Source of the DNA: Nitrosomonas sp. | Lineage (GTDB): Bacteria > Pseudomonadota > Gammaproteobacteria > Burkholderiales > Nitrosomonadaceae | NCBI GenBank assembly: GCA_016708955.1 | Contig: JADJES010000020.1 | Coordinates: 1 to 57,088, forward strand | Reading direction: 5' to 3' | DNA length: 57,088 bases | Part shown: piece after piece, positions 48,752-57,088 of the stretch | Layout of the letters: each line of letters opens with the position of its first letter | Numbering within the stretch: position 1 is the first letter of the stretch | Made by a program: the position numbers and the translations under genes | Notes under the pieces: model-generated | Databases searched by the model: none | What the model saw: the letters and a program-made list of their open reading frames with translations, nothing else | Told to the model about the DNA's origin: nothing

Positions 48752-49360
48752 AATGACAGGATTATTTGTTACCCACAGGGCCTTAGCGACGGAGGCATCC
48801 TGATCAATTGACGTGGCGTAAATGTCGGTGATCTTCTGGTAGAACTTGCGCCCGGAGAGACGGATCTCGCGGATGCGCTGCAACTGCTCTTCAAAATATT
48901 GGCCGCTGAGTATAGAGCCGCCGCTTTTCAGGCGCTCGTCATCCATCGTGTAACCCTTGATGGTGAACTCTTCGATGATGGTGGTGGCCAACTTGCGAAA
49001 CTGCGCCGCGCGTTCGGAATTGACCTTGCAGCCAACGGCGATGATCGCGGCGAGTTTGTAGTGCTTGGTGTCGTAACTTTTTCCATCTGCGGCAGTTATT
49101 CGAAAATTTCGAATAACTGCATTCTCTTCCAGCTCACTGTCGTCAAACACCTTTTTCAGGTGGTAGTTGATGGCGCGGGTTTCCACATCGTAGAGCAGCC
49201 CCATCATCTTCTGGGTCAGCCAGACGTTTTCGTCGGCATACACCGCTTCGACGCCACCATGATCACTGGCCGCGACAAAGGTCAGGTGCTCCGCCGCCGA
49301 TGACCGAACGATGGAGACCTCGGTTTTTTTGGAAGGTTGCGCTGGCTTGCGCTTGTTCAT
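48707..49360 (-). pseudogene. RhuM family protein, C-terminally truncated
   Basis: 217 residues matching the N-terminal two-thirds of RhuM (virulence-linked family often encoded with restriction systems): VWLTQKMMGLLYDVETRAINYHLKKVF, DSELEENAVIRNFRITAADGKSYDTKHYKLAAIIAVG and RKFYQKITDIYATSIDQD. Full-length RhuM is about 330 residues. Here the family match stops at about residue 195 and the rest (WVTNNPVISWKIFHFSNQFYPK) reads into the Mnh operon's 3' end. A deletion or recombination joined the two loci. It starts 4 bp after the hsdS stop. Confidence 0.8.
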
Positions 49361-49363
49361 GGT

Positions 49364-51064
49364 TTACACCTCGGCCATCACGGCATTGAGCAATTCGATT
49401 TGCTTGTTCGTGGCGGCGGCAATCTGCTGGTCGATTGTGTCGCACAGTGCCATCAGTTGGTCGATTTTGGCAACGATGCGGTGCTGTTCGGGTAAGGGCG
49501 GAAGAGGAACAAGTGTTTCTTTTATCTTTCCCACATTGAGGTTGGGCTGCGCAGCACCTTCCGCCAACAACCGAATTTCTTCATAGATATTGACAAAGAA
49601 GTATTTAAGGTATTTTTTAATGCCTTGGGATGAAGCGTAAAACACCATCGCCGCTATTGCCTGATTTGTAGCTCCCGGTATTACGATTTCGCTTATTTGG
49701 CCGCGAGTTTTCCCCTGCCCGTACATGGCAACTATCAAAGACCCAGAAGGGAACACCTTGCAGTTAGTTTCCTTAATGGCTTTTTCGGTAATAAATTTAT
49801 TCGACGCTGCTGCAAATACATTATTTGTGGCCGAGCTGGTGTACCAAGGGATACTCCCATTATAATAATCTCGGTTTGTTGTCTCTGGCGTTGAACCCGT
49901 TCCAACCTCCACCAAATCAACTACACGCACCCAACTCCAACCTTTAGGCAGCGGATACGGGATTTCATCGGCTGATATTTCAGGCATTTGCTTGGGCGCT
50001 TTGATCTTGCCTTCCTTCACCAGCCGTTTTTTCTCGGATTCGACGTCTTTCAGCAATTGACTGGCGGGCGGGTCGTTGGGGTCTTGCTGCACCAGTTTGC
50101 CCATCACCGCCAGTTGCAGAATGGCCTTGCGCAGTTCGGTGACGTTTTCTTTGACGGTGTAAAGTTCGATGAAGTGTTCGGTAAGGAAAGCTTGGGCGCG
50201 CCGGTGTTCATCGGCTGCGGCGATGTTCAGCAATTGCTGGATGGCTGCGGCGTGAACGGCCAGGCGCTTTTCATGCTGCGCGGCGCGCAGCTTTTCCAGC
50301 GCATCGCAACGCGCCATGAGCTGATCGATTTTGGTGACGATGCGGTGTTGTTCTTCCAGTGGAGGGAGTGGTAATGAATAGGATCGTAGAAAACCTAACG
50401 ACACGAAGCTCTGTACCGCTCCTGAAGATATTGCCTTCATGTTTTCTTGTGCATAAGTAAGAAAGTAATGAAGGTATCGGTTATCTGGCCTTCCCTCGAT
50501 GAAATACTTAAATAGAGCCACATTCTTTATCGAGAACTCAGTATCACATTCGACAATGACAGGATTTCCGATGCTTCCAATCATTGCAAAAAGTATGTCT
50601 CCAGCGTCGACTTTTGAGCGCTCACATATTTTTTGGTGGTCTTCTGCCGAAATGTATTTGACATCATCAAAACAGAGCTTTCCAGTGTAAATATTTTTGC
50701 TGGTAATTAGTGGATATCCACGATCCACATATTTTGGGGTGTCATGTGTTCCATCACGAACGTCTAGAACATCATTTAGTCGAACCCACTGCCAATCCTG
50801 CGGCAACGCATATGGCGCATCACTGGAAGTGATCTCCGGCAGCGGTTTGGGCGCTTTGATCTTGCCTTCCTTCACCAGCCGCTTTTTCTCAGTCTCGATG
50901 TCTTTCAGCAATTCGCTGGCGGGCGGGTCGTTGGGGTCTTGCGGCACCAGTTTGCCCTGCATCGCCAGCGTCAAAATCAGCTCGTGCAGTTTTTTGATGC
51001 CGCCGGGTGCGGCAAAGGCGGTGTCGAAGTGTTGCTCCAGCAGGTCGCAGGTGGCGTTATTCAT
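49364..51064 (-). CDS. hsdS: Type I restriction-modification specificity subunit
   Basis: About 566 residues with two target-recognition domains. Each is preceded by the conserved central motif (ILTLAMQGKLVPQDPNDPPA, SELLKDIETEKKRLVKEG and its near copy) and followed by a conserved coiled segment (LPPLEEQHRIVTKIDQLMARCDALEKL / LPPLPEQHRIVAKIDQLMALCD). I start it at ATG 51064 (MNNATCDLLEQHFDTAF), overlapping the upstream gene end (ATGAATAA). It sets which DNA sequence HsdM/HsdR act on. Confidence 0.93.
   Translation of the reverse strand: MNNATCDLLEQHFDTAFAAPGGIKKLHELILTLAMQGKLVPQDPNDPPASELLKDIETEKKRLVKEGKIKAPKPLPEITSSDAPYALPQDWQWVRLNDVLDVRDGTHDTPKYVDRGYPLITSKNIYTGKLCFDDVKYISAEDHQKICERSKVDAGDILFAMIGSIGNPVIVECDTEFSIKNVALFKYFIEGRPDNRYLHYFLTYAQENMKAISSGAVQSFVSLGFLRSYSLPLPPLEEQHRIVTKIDQLMARCDALEKLRAAQHEKRLAVHAAAIQQLLNIAAADEHRRAQAFLTEHFIELYTVKENVTELRKAILQLAVMGKLVQQDPNDPPASQLLKDVESEKKRLVKEGKIKAPKQMPEISADEIPYPLPKGWSWVRVVDLVEVGTGSTPETTNRDYYNGSIPWYTSSATNNVFAAASNKFITEKAIKETNCKVFPSGSLIVAMYGQGKTRGQISEIVIPGATNQAIAAMVFYASSQGIKKYLKYFFVNIYEEIRLLAEGAAQPNLNVGKIKETLVPLPPLPEQHRIVAKIDQLMALCDTIDQQIAAATNKQIELLNAVMAEV
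49990..50970. repeat. Paired conserved DNA segments within hsdS
   Basis: About 125 bp at 49990-50115 and 50845-50970 are near identical (for example GCGCTTTGATCTTGCCTTCC and TGGCGGGCGGGTCGTTGGGG in both). They encode the central spacer of each half of the subunit. Such internal homology allows exchange of target-recognition domains. Confidence 0.75.
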
Positions 51065-52391
51065 CACTGCTCTCCAGCACTTGCCAATGGCCACCTTTGG
51101 CGCTCCCGATGCGTTGAAGTTGCCCCTTGCTTTGTAGTGTTTTGATGTTTTTTTCGATGGCGCGGGTTGAAATGCCAATCAGCGCTGAAAGTTCATGAAT
51201 GTTCATATGCGGATTGCCGCGCAGGAGCTGCAAAATTTTCACCGAACTTTTCACCGAACTTTTCACCGAACTTTTCACCGAACCATTGTCTTCGGATGCC
51301 GCTTCGTCCTGCGCAAAAGGTTTTGCATAGGGCATTACGACACGAAGGAAGCTTTTGCGAATTTCGAAGGCTTCGCGGCCGTAGACCTTGATGATTCGGG
51401 GAATACCAGATCCCAGTTGTTCGACGATTTCCAAATCACGGAATACACGCATGATCTCTTTGTTGCGGGGCACGGAGAAGCCGCTGAAGAAATCCTCTTC
51501 TGCCACGCCATAGGGAAGGCCACCCATGGAGGTCACTTCCACGCGGTCAGCAAAAAATTCGATCTTTGGCGTGGCGCCGTAAGAATAATCGTTGTGCGCG
51601 ACGGCGTTGATAATTGCCTCGCGGATGGCGGTGGAGTCGATCATTTCCCGCTCTTCCCGTAACGGATAACCGATTCGGGTAAATACCGTGTTCTCTACAT
51701 ACACTCTATCCAGAACAGATTTCAGGGCTTTGACGACGGAGCAGCGGCCATAGTCGCGGTTTTCAGTGAGCTGATCTCGGTCGGTTCCGGCATATTTGGC
51801 CACCTGAAGGGAGGCGCCGTTTTCATCGGCCAGCAGATAGGCCGCATAGTTGGGCTTTCCATCGGGGGTTAAGAGTTCCAGATTTTGCATGAAGGCCGCA
51901 TTGAGCTTCAGTCCTTTGGTGTCGTAGTAGATGGCCAGTTGTTCGAATCGCAGATCTTGGCGTGGTGAATCCATTCTGCCGATGGTGTTACGGACTCGGC
52001 GGCCATACAGGGATTCAATCATCTCCTGCGTCATCGGTTCTGAAGAACTGCCAACGCGAAGAAAACATCCTTTAGGCGTCATGCCGTATTTTCTCAGGTA
52101 GTAGGGCTTTTCCAGTCCGCCCGCCACGGTGATGCGAACAATATCCCTGCTGTCACGCCGTTCAAGCAAAACATCGAACAATCCCATGATGGATGGCTGG
52201 ATGTTGTTTTTCAGCCGGTCTTTGACAGCCAGTTGAACGGCATCGGCATCGAGCAGGCCCAACACCTCGCCATCCCGGTCAATGCCCAGATAGATCACGC
52301 CGCCATCGTGGTAGTTGAGGAAAGCTACAACCGCTTTTTCCAGACTCTCGGTTAACTCGCGCTTGTATTCGATGCGGTTGGATTCGGTCAT
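51057..52391 (-). CDS. AlbA_2/Schlafen-like DNA-binding ATPase-type protein within the RM operon
   Basis: A 444-residue protein. The N-terminal domain reads ESNRIEYKRELTESLEKAVVAFLNYHDGG, then VIYLGIDRDGEVLGL (AlbA_2 / divergent AAA-4). A central HATPase-like segment follows (REAIINAVAHNDYS, FFADRVEVTSMGGLP), then a C-terminal winged helix (HELSALIGISTRAIEKNIKTL). A Ser-Val-Lys-Ser linker made of a 12-bp repeat joins the last two parts. It overlaps hsdM (ATGA at 52388) and hsdS, so it is a co-translated accessory of the system. The function is not settled. Confidence 0.82.
   Translation of the reverse strand: MTESNRIEYKRELTESLEKAVVAFLNYHDGGVIYLGIDRDGEVLGLLDADAVQLAVKDRLKNNIQPSIMGLFDVLLERRDSRDIVRITVAGGLEKPYYLRKYGMTPKGCFLRVGSSSEPMTQEMIESLYGRRVRNTIGRMDSPRQDLRFEQLAIYYDTKGLKLNAAFMQNLELLTPDGKPNYAAYLLADENGASLQVAKYAGTDRDQLTENRDYGRCSVVKALKSVLDRVYVENTVFTRIGYPLREEREMIDSTAIREAIINAVAHNDYSYGATPKIEFFADRVEVTSMGGLPYGVAEEDFFSGFSVPRNKEIMRVFRDLEIVEQLGSGIPRIIKVYGREAFEIRKSFLRVVMPYAKPFAQDEAASEDNGSVKSSVKSSVKSSVKILQLLRGNPHMNIHELSALIGISTRAIEKNIKTLQSKGQLQRIGSAKGGHWQVLESSDE
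51236..51283. repeat. Four-copy 12-bp tandem repeat in the AlbA_2 gene
   Basis: TTTTCACCGAAC occurs four times without interruption, coding for SVKS-type repeats on the minus strand. The unit is a multiple of three, so copy-number change would only lengthen or shorten the linker. Confidence 0.9.
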
Positions 52392-53863
52392 GCCTTGCCC
52401 CCCAGAGCCTGCATCAGCTCAGCCTTCAGGGCACGCTGGGCTTCGGCGAGCTGGCGGGTGATTTCCTGATACTCCGCCATCAACTCGGCCGGATCGCGGT
52501 GGTTTACTTCTACGGCATGAGGGTTTTTGCAGTCGAGGTTGTAGTTGCGTGCGGCGATATCAGCAGCGGAAATTTTCCAAGCATTTTCGGTCGTCTTGCG
52601 GCTTTTGCGCCCATTTGCACCCGCGCCGCCCCACCAGGCTTTTTCCAGATCGAATTCCTTGATATCCAGCGGCTTGGAGCGGGAATAGCTTTTGTAGCCG
52701 TCCGGGTAGGGGTGCTCAAAAAACCAGACGTCTTTGGTGGGCTCGCCCTTTTCGAAGAACAGCACATTGGTCGCGATGCTGGTGTAGGGGGCGAAAACGC
52801 CTTTTGGCAGGCGCACGATGGTGTGCAGGTTGAATTCTTCCAGCAGCTCGCGCTTGAGATTGGTTTTTGTGCCTTCTCCAAACAGGAATCCATCGGGCAG
52901 CACGACGGCTGCGCGGCCAGTGTCGTGTTTGAGCAAGTGCATGATCAGCGCCATGAACAGGTCGGCGGTTTCGCGGGTCTGGTATTTGCGCGGGAAATTG
53001 TTCTCGATGCCGTCTTCTTCCATGCCGCCAAAGGGCGGATTGGTGACAATGATGTCGACGCGGTCTTTCGGACCGTAGTCCTTGAGCGGGCGGCTCAGGG
53101 TGTTGTCGTGGCGGATGTTGCTGGGCACATCAATGCCGTGCAGCATCAGGTTGGTCATGGCCAGCATGTGCGGCAGCGGCTTCTTCTCCACGCCGTGGAT
53201 GCAGTCTTGCAGCGTGGTGCGATCAGCCGAGGTTTTGACCTGTGCTTTCAGGTGATCAATCGTGCAGGTCAGAAAACCGCCGGTGCCACAGGCGGGGTCA
53301 AGCACGCTCTCGCCCAGTTGCGGGTTGAGAATGTCCACCATGAACTGGGTGACCGCGCGCGGCGTGTAGTACTCGCCAGCGTTGCCCGCCGACTGAAGAT
53401 CGGCCAAGATTTTTTCGTAGATGTCGTTGAACAGGTGGCGATCTGACGAGGAGTTGAAATCGACATCGCTTTCAATGGCGTTGATCACCTGCCGTAGCAG
53501 TGTGCCGGACTTCATGTAGTTGTAGGCGTCCTCGAATACCGAGCCAACCACTTTGCCGCCCGGTGACACGCCTGCAGCAGTCGCCAGCTTTTTGAGTGAC
53601 GGGAAGAGTTCGTTGTTGACGAAGTCGATCAGCTCCTCACCGGTAATCCCTTCGGCATTTTTGGCCCAGTTGCTCCAGCGGAAACGGCTTTGCAGTGGCG
53701 ACTTGTAGCCGGGAATGGTGAGTTGCCATTCCTGTTCTTTGTCGTCGAAGATTTTCAGAAAAAGCAACCAGACGATCTGGCTGATGCGCTGGGCGTCGCC
53801 ATCGACGCCGACATCCTTGCGCATGATGTCTTGGATGGTTTTGATCAGTGTACCGATAGACAT
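52388..53863 (-). CDS. hsdM: Type I restriction-modification DNA methyltransferase subunit
   Basis: About 491 residues. The N-terminal HsdM helical domain is followed by the SAM-binding DPACGTGGF and the N6-adenine catalytic motif NPPFGG, and the C-terminus ends in a coiled helix. The ATG at 53863 (MSIGTLIKTIQDIMRKDVG) is preferred: it matches the family N-terminus, and the alternative at 53887 lies inside an inserted palindrome. It overlaps the AlbA_2 gene by ATGA. Confidence 0.95.
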   Translation of the reverse strand: MSIGTLIKTIQDIMRKDVGVDGDAQRISQIVWLLFLKIFDDKEQEWQLTIPGYKSPLQSRFRWSNWAKNAEGITGEELIDFVNNELFPSLKKLATAAGVSPGGKVVGSVFEDAYNYMKSGTLLRQVINAIESDVDFNSSSDRHLFNDIYEKILADLQSAGNAGEYYTPRAVTQFMVDILNPQLGESVLDPACGTGGFLTCTIDHLKAQVKTSADRTTLQDCIHGVEKKPLPHMLAMTNLMLHGIDVPSNIRHDNTLSRPLKDYGPKDRVDIIVTNPPFGGMEEDGIENNFPRKYQTRETADLFMALIMHLLKHDTGRAAVVLPDGFLFGEGTKTNLKRELLEEFNLHTIVRLPKGVFAPYTSIATNVLFFEKGEPTKDVWFFEHPYPDGYKSYSRSKPLDIKEFDLEKAWWGGAGANGRKSRKTTENAWKISAADIAARNYNLDCKNPHAVEVNHRDPAELMAEYQEITRQLAEAQRALKAELMQALGGKA

Positions 53864-53879
53864 GGCTTTATTTCCTGTT

Positions 53880-54034
53880 TCCGTCATTCCCGCGCAGGCG
53901 GGAATCCAGTTGTTTAAAGTAAAGTTTCATATAAATTTTGCCATTTTGGATTCTGTGCTTCGATCAGCTTGAGCTTCCAGTTTCTGTTTCATGGCGCTTC
54001 CAAAACTGGGTTCCCGCCTGCGCGGGAATGACGT
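53880..54034. repeat. dRS3-like inverted repeat pair between hsdR and hsdM
   Basis: The string GTCATTCCCGCGCAGGCGGG at 53883-53902 recurs inverted at about 54012-54031 (CCCGCCTGCGCGGGAATGAC). The enclosed 100 bp has no gene. The layout matches the small repeat-bounded elements seen in many beta- and gammaproteobacteria. Confidence 0.75.
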
Positions 54035-54056
54035 CTAATTTGTATGCCTGCGCTAT

Positions 54057-56456
54057 TCATGAGCAATAGAGCGCCTGTTCGAGTTCGTGCACGGCGTGCT
54101 GGTATTGATCCAACCCGCCAAAGGCGCGAATGATTTCAATGGGGGTGCCGAAACTGGTGAAAGGGTCGATGGTGAGAATTTGCGTTTCCTCAATCGGACC
54201 AATGCCTTCGTCGGCGTATTTGTCCAGCAAGGCTTGCAGCACGCGCTGCGCTTGTTCGCCGTAGCGGGCGAAGTAATCGCGTTTCTTGACCTGCTCGGCG
54301 CGTTCTTTTCGGGTAAGTGGCGGTTGATCCCAGGCTACGTGGCAGACCAGATCAAAGGGGTCGAATTCCTTGCCTGACTGGCGGCCTATCTCTTCTGCCA
54401 GCGCCTCAAAGAAAACCCCTTGGTTGGCCAGTTCGTTAATGATGGCTTGCTTCTTGTCGGCATCGTTCCAGCGCCGCAAAAAATCATCCAGCGAACTGAA
54501 TTCTTTGGCGAGTGCGCGCCGCGTATAGTCCTTGAGTGATTCGGTAATCAGCTTTCCGCTGGCATCAAAGTACTGCACCCGCTCGGATGCAACTTTGACT
54601 TCGACATTGGCGACGACATAGCGGCGAATGCCACTGGCATCGAAATCCGAACACGGATCGGCTATGCCAGTCCACGGCGATTCTTCTGCCAGGGGGTAGG
54701 TGAAACCATCGCCGGTTTGTTGGCTTTCGTCATCATCGGGTGGCACAGGTGATTCATCGCCCTGGGGTTCGTAAATCTGCACCGGATCGCCATCAAAATC
54801 GGGGTCGGCGAACAGTTCGGTTGCCTTTTTGAAATCAATGATGGTGAAGTAGTACTTGTCGTAATCTTCGTTGATGCGCGTGCCACGGCCAATAATCTGC
54901 TTGAACTCGGTCATGGACTGGATGCGCTGATCCAGCACGATGAGTTTGCAGGTTTGCGCATCGACGCCGGTGGTCATCAATTTGGAGGTGGTCGCGATGA
55001 CTGGGTATTTTGACTCCGGGAAGATAAAGTTATCGAGTTCGGCCTTGCCTTCTTCGTTATCGCCAGTGATGCGCATGATGTACTTGTAATTCTGGGCGAC
55101 GAGATCTGCATTTTCATTTGCAAGCGCTTGCCGCATCCGCTCGGCATGATCAATGTTGTCGCAGAAAACGATGGTTTTATCGAAGCGATTGGTTTGCTTG
55201 AGAAAGTCGCTGACTTTCTTGGCGACTAACCCGGTGCGCTTTTCCAGTACGAGGTTTTTGTCAAAATCACGCTGATTGTAGATGCGGTCCTCAATTTCAT
55301 TGCCGTGCTTGTCGATCATGCCCTTGTCGGGACGCCAGCCAGTAAGGTCTTTATCCAGATCGATGCGTACAACTTTGTAGGGGGCGAGAAAACCGTCGTC
55401 GATGCCTTGGCGCAACGAGTAGGTGTATATCGGCACGCCAAAGTAATCGATATTGGAAACTTCTTTGGTTTCTCTCGGTGTGGCGGTCAGGCCGATCTGC
55501 GTCGCGGCAGAAAAGTATTCAAGAATCTCACGCCAGGCAGAATCTGCTGCTGCGCTGCCGCGATGGCATTCGTCGATCACGATCAGGTCAAAGAAGTCAC
55601 GGCTGAATTGCTTGTAGATGTTTTGCTCTTCTTCTGTGCCAGTGACTGCTTGGTACAAGGACAGGTAAATCTCATACGACTTATTGGCCTGCCGCTTCTG
55701 GATTTTGGTCATGGCTGAACCAAACGGCTTGAAGTCGTTGGTCATGGTCTGATCGACCAGGATGTTGCGATCCGCCAGAAACAGAATGCGTTTTTTAGCT
55801 TTTGACTTCCACAACCGCCAAATGATCTGGAATGCGGTGTAGGTTTTGCCAGTGCCAGTGGCCATAACCAGCAGGATGCGATTCTGTCCTTTGGCAATGG
55901 CTTCGATAGTTTTGTTGATAGCGAGCAATTGGTAGTAGCGCGGCGTTTTATTGCTGCCGTCGCTATAGTAATCCTGTGAGACCAGTTCGCTTTGTGCGGG
56001 GTTTAATCCAAGGTGCTCAGACCACCATTGCCACAGCGTGTCGGGGCTGGGGAACTCGTGAAGCGCCAATTCCCGCTCGATGATTCCATCCTTGGCAATC
56101 TTGTTGTGAAACAGAAATCCGTCGCCATTGCTGCTGAAAACGAAAGGCACTTGCAACATCTCGGCATAACCAAGGCCCTGCTGCATACCGCCGCCGAGAG
56201 CGTGCTTTTTGCCCTTGACTTCTATGACCGCAATTGGCATGTTGGGTCGATGAAACAACGCATAGTCAGCACGCTTGTTTTGTGCGCGCGTGTGTAACTT
56301 TCCACGGACGATGATTCGGCCTTTGGTCAGCGGGAATTCTTCACGCACCTGAGTTGCAATGTCCCAGCCCGCCTTTTCCAGCGCGGGGGTAATGAACTTG
56401 GTGCAGATATCGCGCTCGCTAAGCTGGTATTTGTCCATGTCAGAGTGCTCTTCCAT
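54057..56456 (-). CDS. hsdR: Type I restriction enzyme, R subunit (EcoEI-type)
   Basis: A 799-residue HsdR. The N-terminal nuclease domain has RADYALF and AVIEVKGKK (PD...ExK type, residues about 62-84). Helicase motifs follow: LVMATGTGKTYTAF (Walker A), VIDECHRGSAA (DEAH-like), GLTATPRET and IIGRGTRI. The C-terminal EcoEI_R_C-like region binds HsdM/S. The ATG at 56438 (MDKYQLSERD) is a possible alternative start with a better-placed GGAAGAG. It is first in the hsdR-hsdM-albA-hsdS-rhuM order; about 190 bp separate it from hsdM. The complex cuts unmodified foreign DNA. Confidence 0.94.
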   Translation of the reverse strand: MEEHSDMDKYQLSERDICTKFITPALEKAGWDIATQVREEFPLTKGRIIVRGKLHTRAQNKRADYALFHRPNMPIAVIEVKGKKHALGGGMQQGLGYAEMLQVPFVFSSNGDGFLFHNKIAKDGIIERELALHEFPSPDTLWQWWSEHLGLNPAQSELVSQDYYSDGSNKTPRYYQLLAINKTIEAIAKGQNRILLVMATGTGKTYTAFQIIWRLWKSKAKKRILFLADRNILVDQTMTNDFKPFGSAMTKIQKRQANKSYEIYLSLYQAVTGTEEEQNIYKQFSRDFFDLIVIDECHRGSAAADSAWREILEYFSAATQIGLTATPRETKEVSNIDYFGVPIYTYSLRQGIDDGFLAPYKVVRIDLDKDLTGWRPDKGMIDKHGNEIEDRIYNQRDFDKNLVLEKRTGLVAKKVSDFLKQTNRFDKTIVFCDNIDHAERMRQALANENADLVAQNYKYIMRITGDNEEGKAELDNFIFPESKYPVIATTSKLMTTGVDAQTCKLIVLDQRIQSMTEFKQIIGRGTRINEDYDKYYFTIIDFKKATELFADPDFDGDPVQIYEPQGDESPVPPDDDESQQTGDGFTYPLAEESPWTGIADPCSDFDASGIRRYVVANVEVKVASERVQYFDASGKLITESLKDYTRRALAKEFSSLDDFLRRWNDADKKQAIINELANQGVFFEALAEEIGRQSGKEFDPFDLVCHVAWDQPPLTRKERAEQVKKRDYFARYGEQAQRVLQALLDKYADEGIGPIEETQILTIDPFTSFGTPIEIIRAFGGLDQYQHAVHELEQALYCS

Positions 56457-56829
56457 TAATTCAGGTTTTGTTGTTCTTCATGGTTGTCTTAAATCGTTGA
56501 AAGTCTAACAGGATGGCTGTTTTCTAGCCATAAAAAGCCTTTGATGCTTACATTACGCGCAACGCAAGGTTGTGGCAGCGTTTTGTGCTTGACCGGTGGC
56601 CGTGATTGGCATAGAGCCGGGTTAGGAGGCTGTCCGAGATCAGCATTTGCGCATAAGCTCTTGTGTGGGGTGGTTTGAACAGAATCCGGAATACAAACCG
56701 CCTTAAGGAAACCCTAAGTAACTCGCATTTGCCATTCCGAACCCAGTGAGGAATATTTAATAATCAATGCAATAGATTTCTCGCTCTTGCTCGAAATGAC
56801 ACTGGTTCAGCGTTTCCTTAATGTTTTTC
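56457..56829. other. Gap between hsdR and the second insertion sequence
   Basis: It holds the hsdR promoter side and a 119-bp element at 56703-56821 with inverted ends TTAAGGAAAC / GTTTCCTTAA. The element contains CATTCCGAA...GTGAGGAAT, a motif also found at 21087. No gene is visible. Confidence 0.55.
56703..56821. repeat. Short element with inverted ends
   Basis: 119 bp with perfect 10-bp inverted ends TTAAGGAAAC and GTTTCCTTAA. It lies 8 bp before the insertion sequence. Confidence 0.55.
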
Positions 56830-57088
56830 GGTTCATCCGGCAAGTGCGTACTTTTGGGTTTAACCGACAAGGACATAATTGGTTTCATGCAGCGCCATAA
56901 TTTTGAGTTTAAAGAACTCGACATCTCTGAAACCATAGGCCATTTTGTGCAAAGTTTTTATCTTGTTGTTGGTACCTTCCAACGGCCCGGTTGATAAACC
57001 ATTAAAATCGAAATAAGCCAGGATACCTGAGCGGTGTGCTGCAATAGTTTTAGAGAATTGCTTGAGCATGTTGACATCCGAAGCAGCG
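56830..57088 (-). mobile_element. ISL3-family-like insertion sequence, copy 2 (partial, leaves the window)
   Basis: It starts with the same inverted end GGTTCATCCGGCAAGTGCGT as copy 1 and carries the same transposase C-terminus (57069-56860, ...FFKLKIMALHETNYVLVG), with only a few substitutions. The rest is outside the window. With the RM island beside it, it may mark one edge of the island. Confidence 0.9.

Noticed and set aside
51236..51283. 12-bp tandem repeat as a CRISPR or origin iteron
   Set aside because: It is inside a coding frame and encodes a plausible linker.
52499..53446. 315-codon plus-strand frame inside hsdM
   Set aside because: It is antisense to a strongly supported gene and has no recognisable domain.

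Overview
The window looks like a chromosomal segment of a betaproteobacterium, most likely a Nitrosomonas-type (Nitrosomonadales) organism. This is inferred from gene content: TamA/TamB, a PEP-CTERM secreted protein, an Mnh/Mrp-like antiporter operon, sdhCDA, an EcoEI-type restriction system and moderate GC. No ammonia-oxidation gene or rRNA is present to prove it. I saw no rRNA, tRNA or CRISPR array.

Region 1 (1-18.8 kb) is mostly core genome. It holds tamB-tamA (outer-membrane translocation, minus strand), a family-5 uracil-DNA glycosylase, a small tautomerase, uvrC and pgsA. These are followed by a UPF0178 protein, a DUF465 protein, priA, a lipoprotein, a Rieske oxygenase, an EamA transporter, a SpoIIAA-like protein, two small membrane proteins and a GNAT acetyltransferase. 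Several of these genes carry frameshifts. The EamA gene is split by about 805 bp of G-homopolymer junk that I read as an assembly or base-calling artefact, because removing exactly 805 bp restores one clean frame.

Region 2 (18.8-34.3 kb) is accessory and repeat-rich. It holds an unrecognised two-gene unit (52-aa membrane protein plus 237-aa protein), a secreted protein, a NACHT-like NTPase with a pentapeptide-repeat tail, an RTX remnant and a PEP-CTERM protein. It also holds a diheme peroxidase fused to CARDB/Ig-like repeats, which an ISL3-type element with 8-bp target duplications interrupts. Scattered through it is a family of about 370-385 bp repeats (four full copies, two short forms). 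The left two-thirds of each long copy is homologous to the 3' end of the LysR gene at 33.3 kb; the right third is a separate short element with inverted termini. This is the most unusual structure in the window.

Region 3 (34.3-48.8 kb) is orderly and free of frameshifts. It contains pirin and DoxX (divergent from LysR), an M14 deacylase-like gene with a GCS2-like ligase, sdhC-sdhD-sdhA (no sdhB follows), an outer-membrane protein, a tandem universal stress protein and an eight-gene Mnh/Mrp-type cation antiporter operon with overlapping starts and stops.

Region 4 (48.7-57.1 kb) is a type I restriction-modification island on the minus strand: hsdR, hsdM, an AlbA_2-type accessory gene, hsdS and a C-terminally truncated RhuM gene that runs tail-to-tail into the last Mnh gene. 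A second copy of the ISL3-type element begins at 56,830 and leaves the window.
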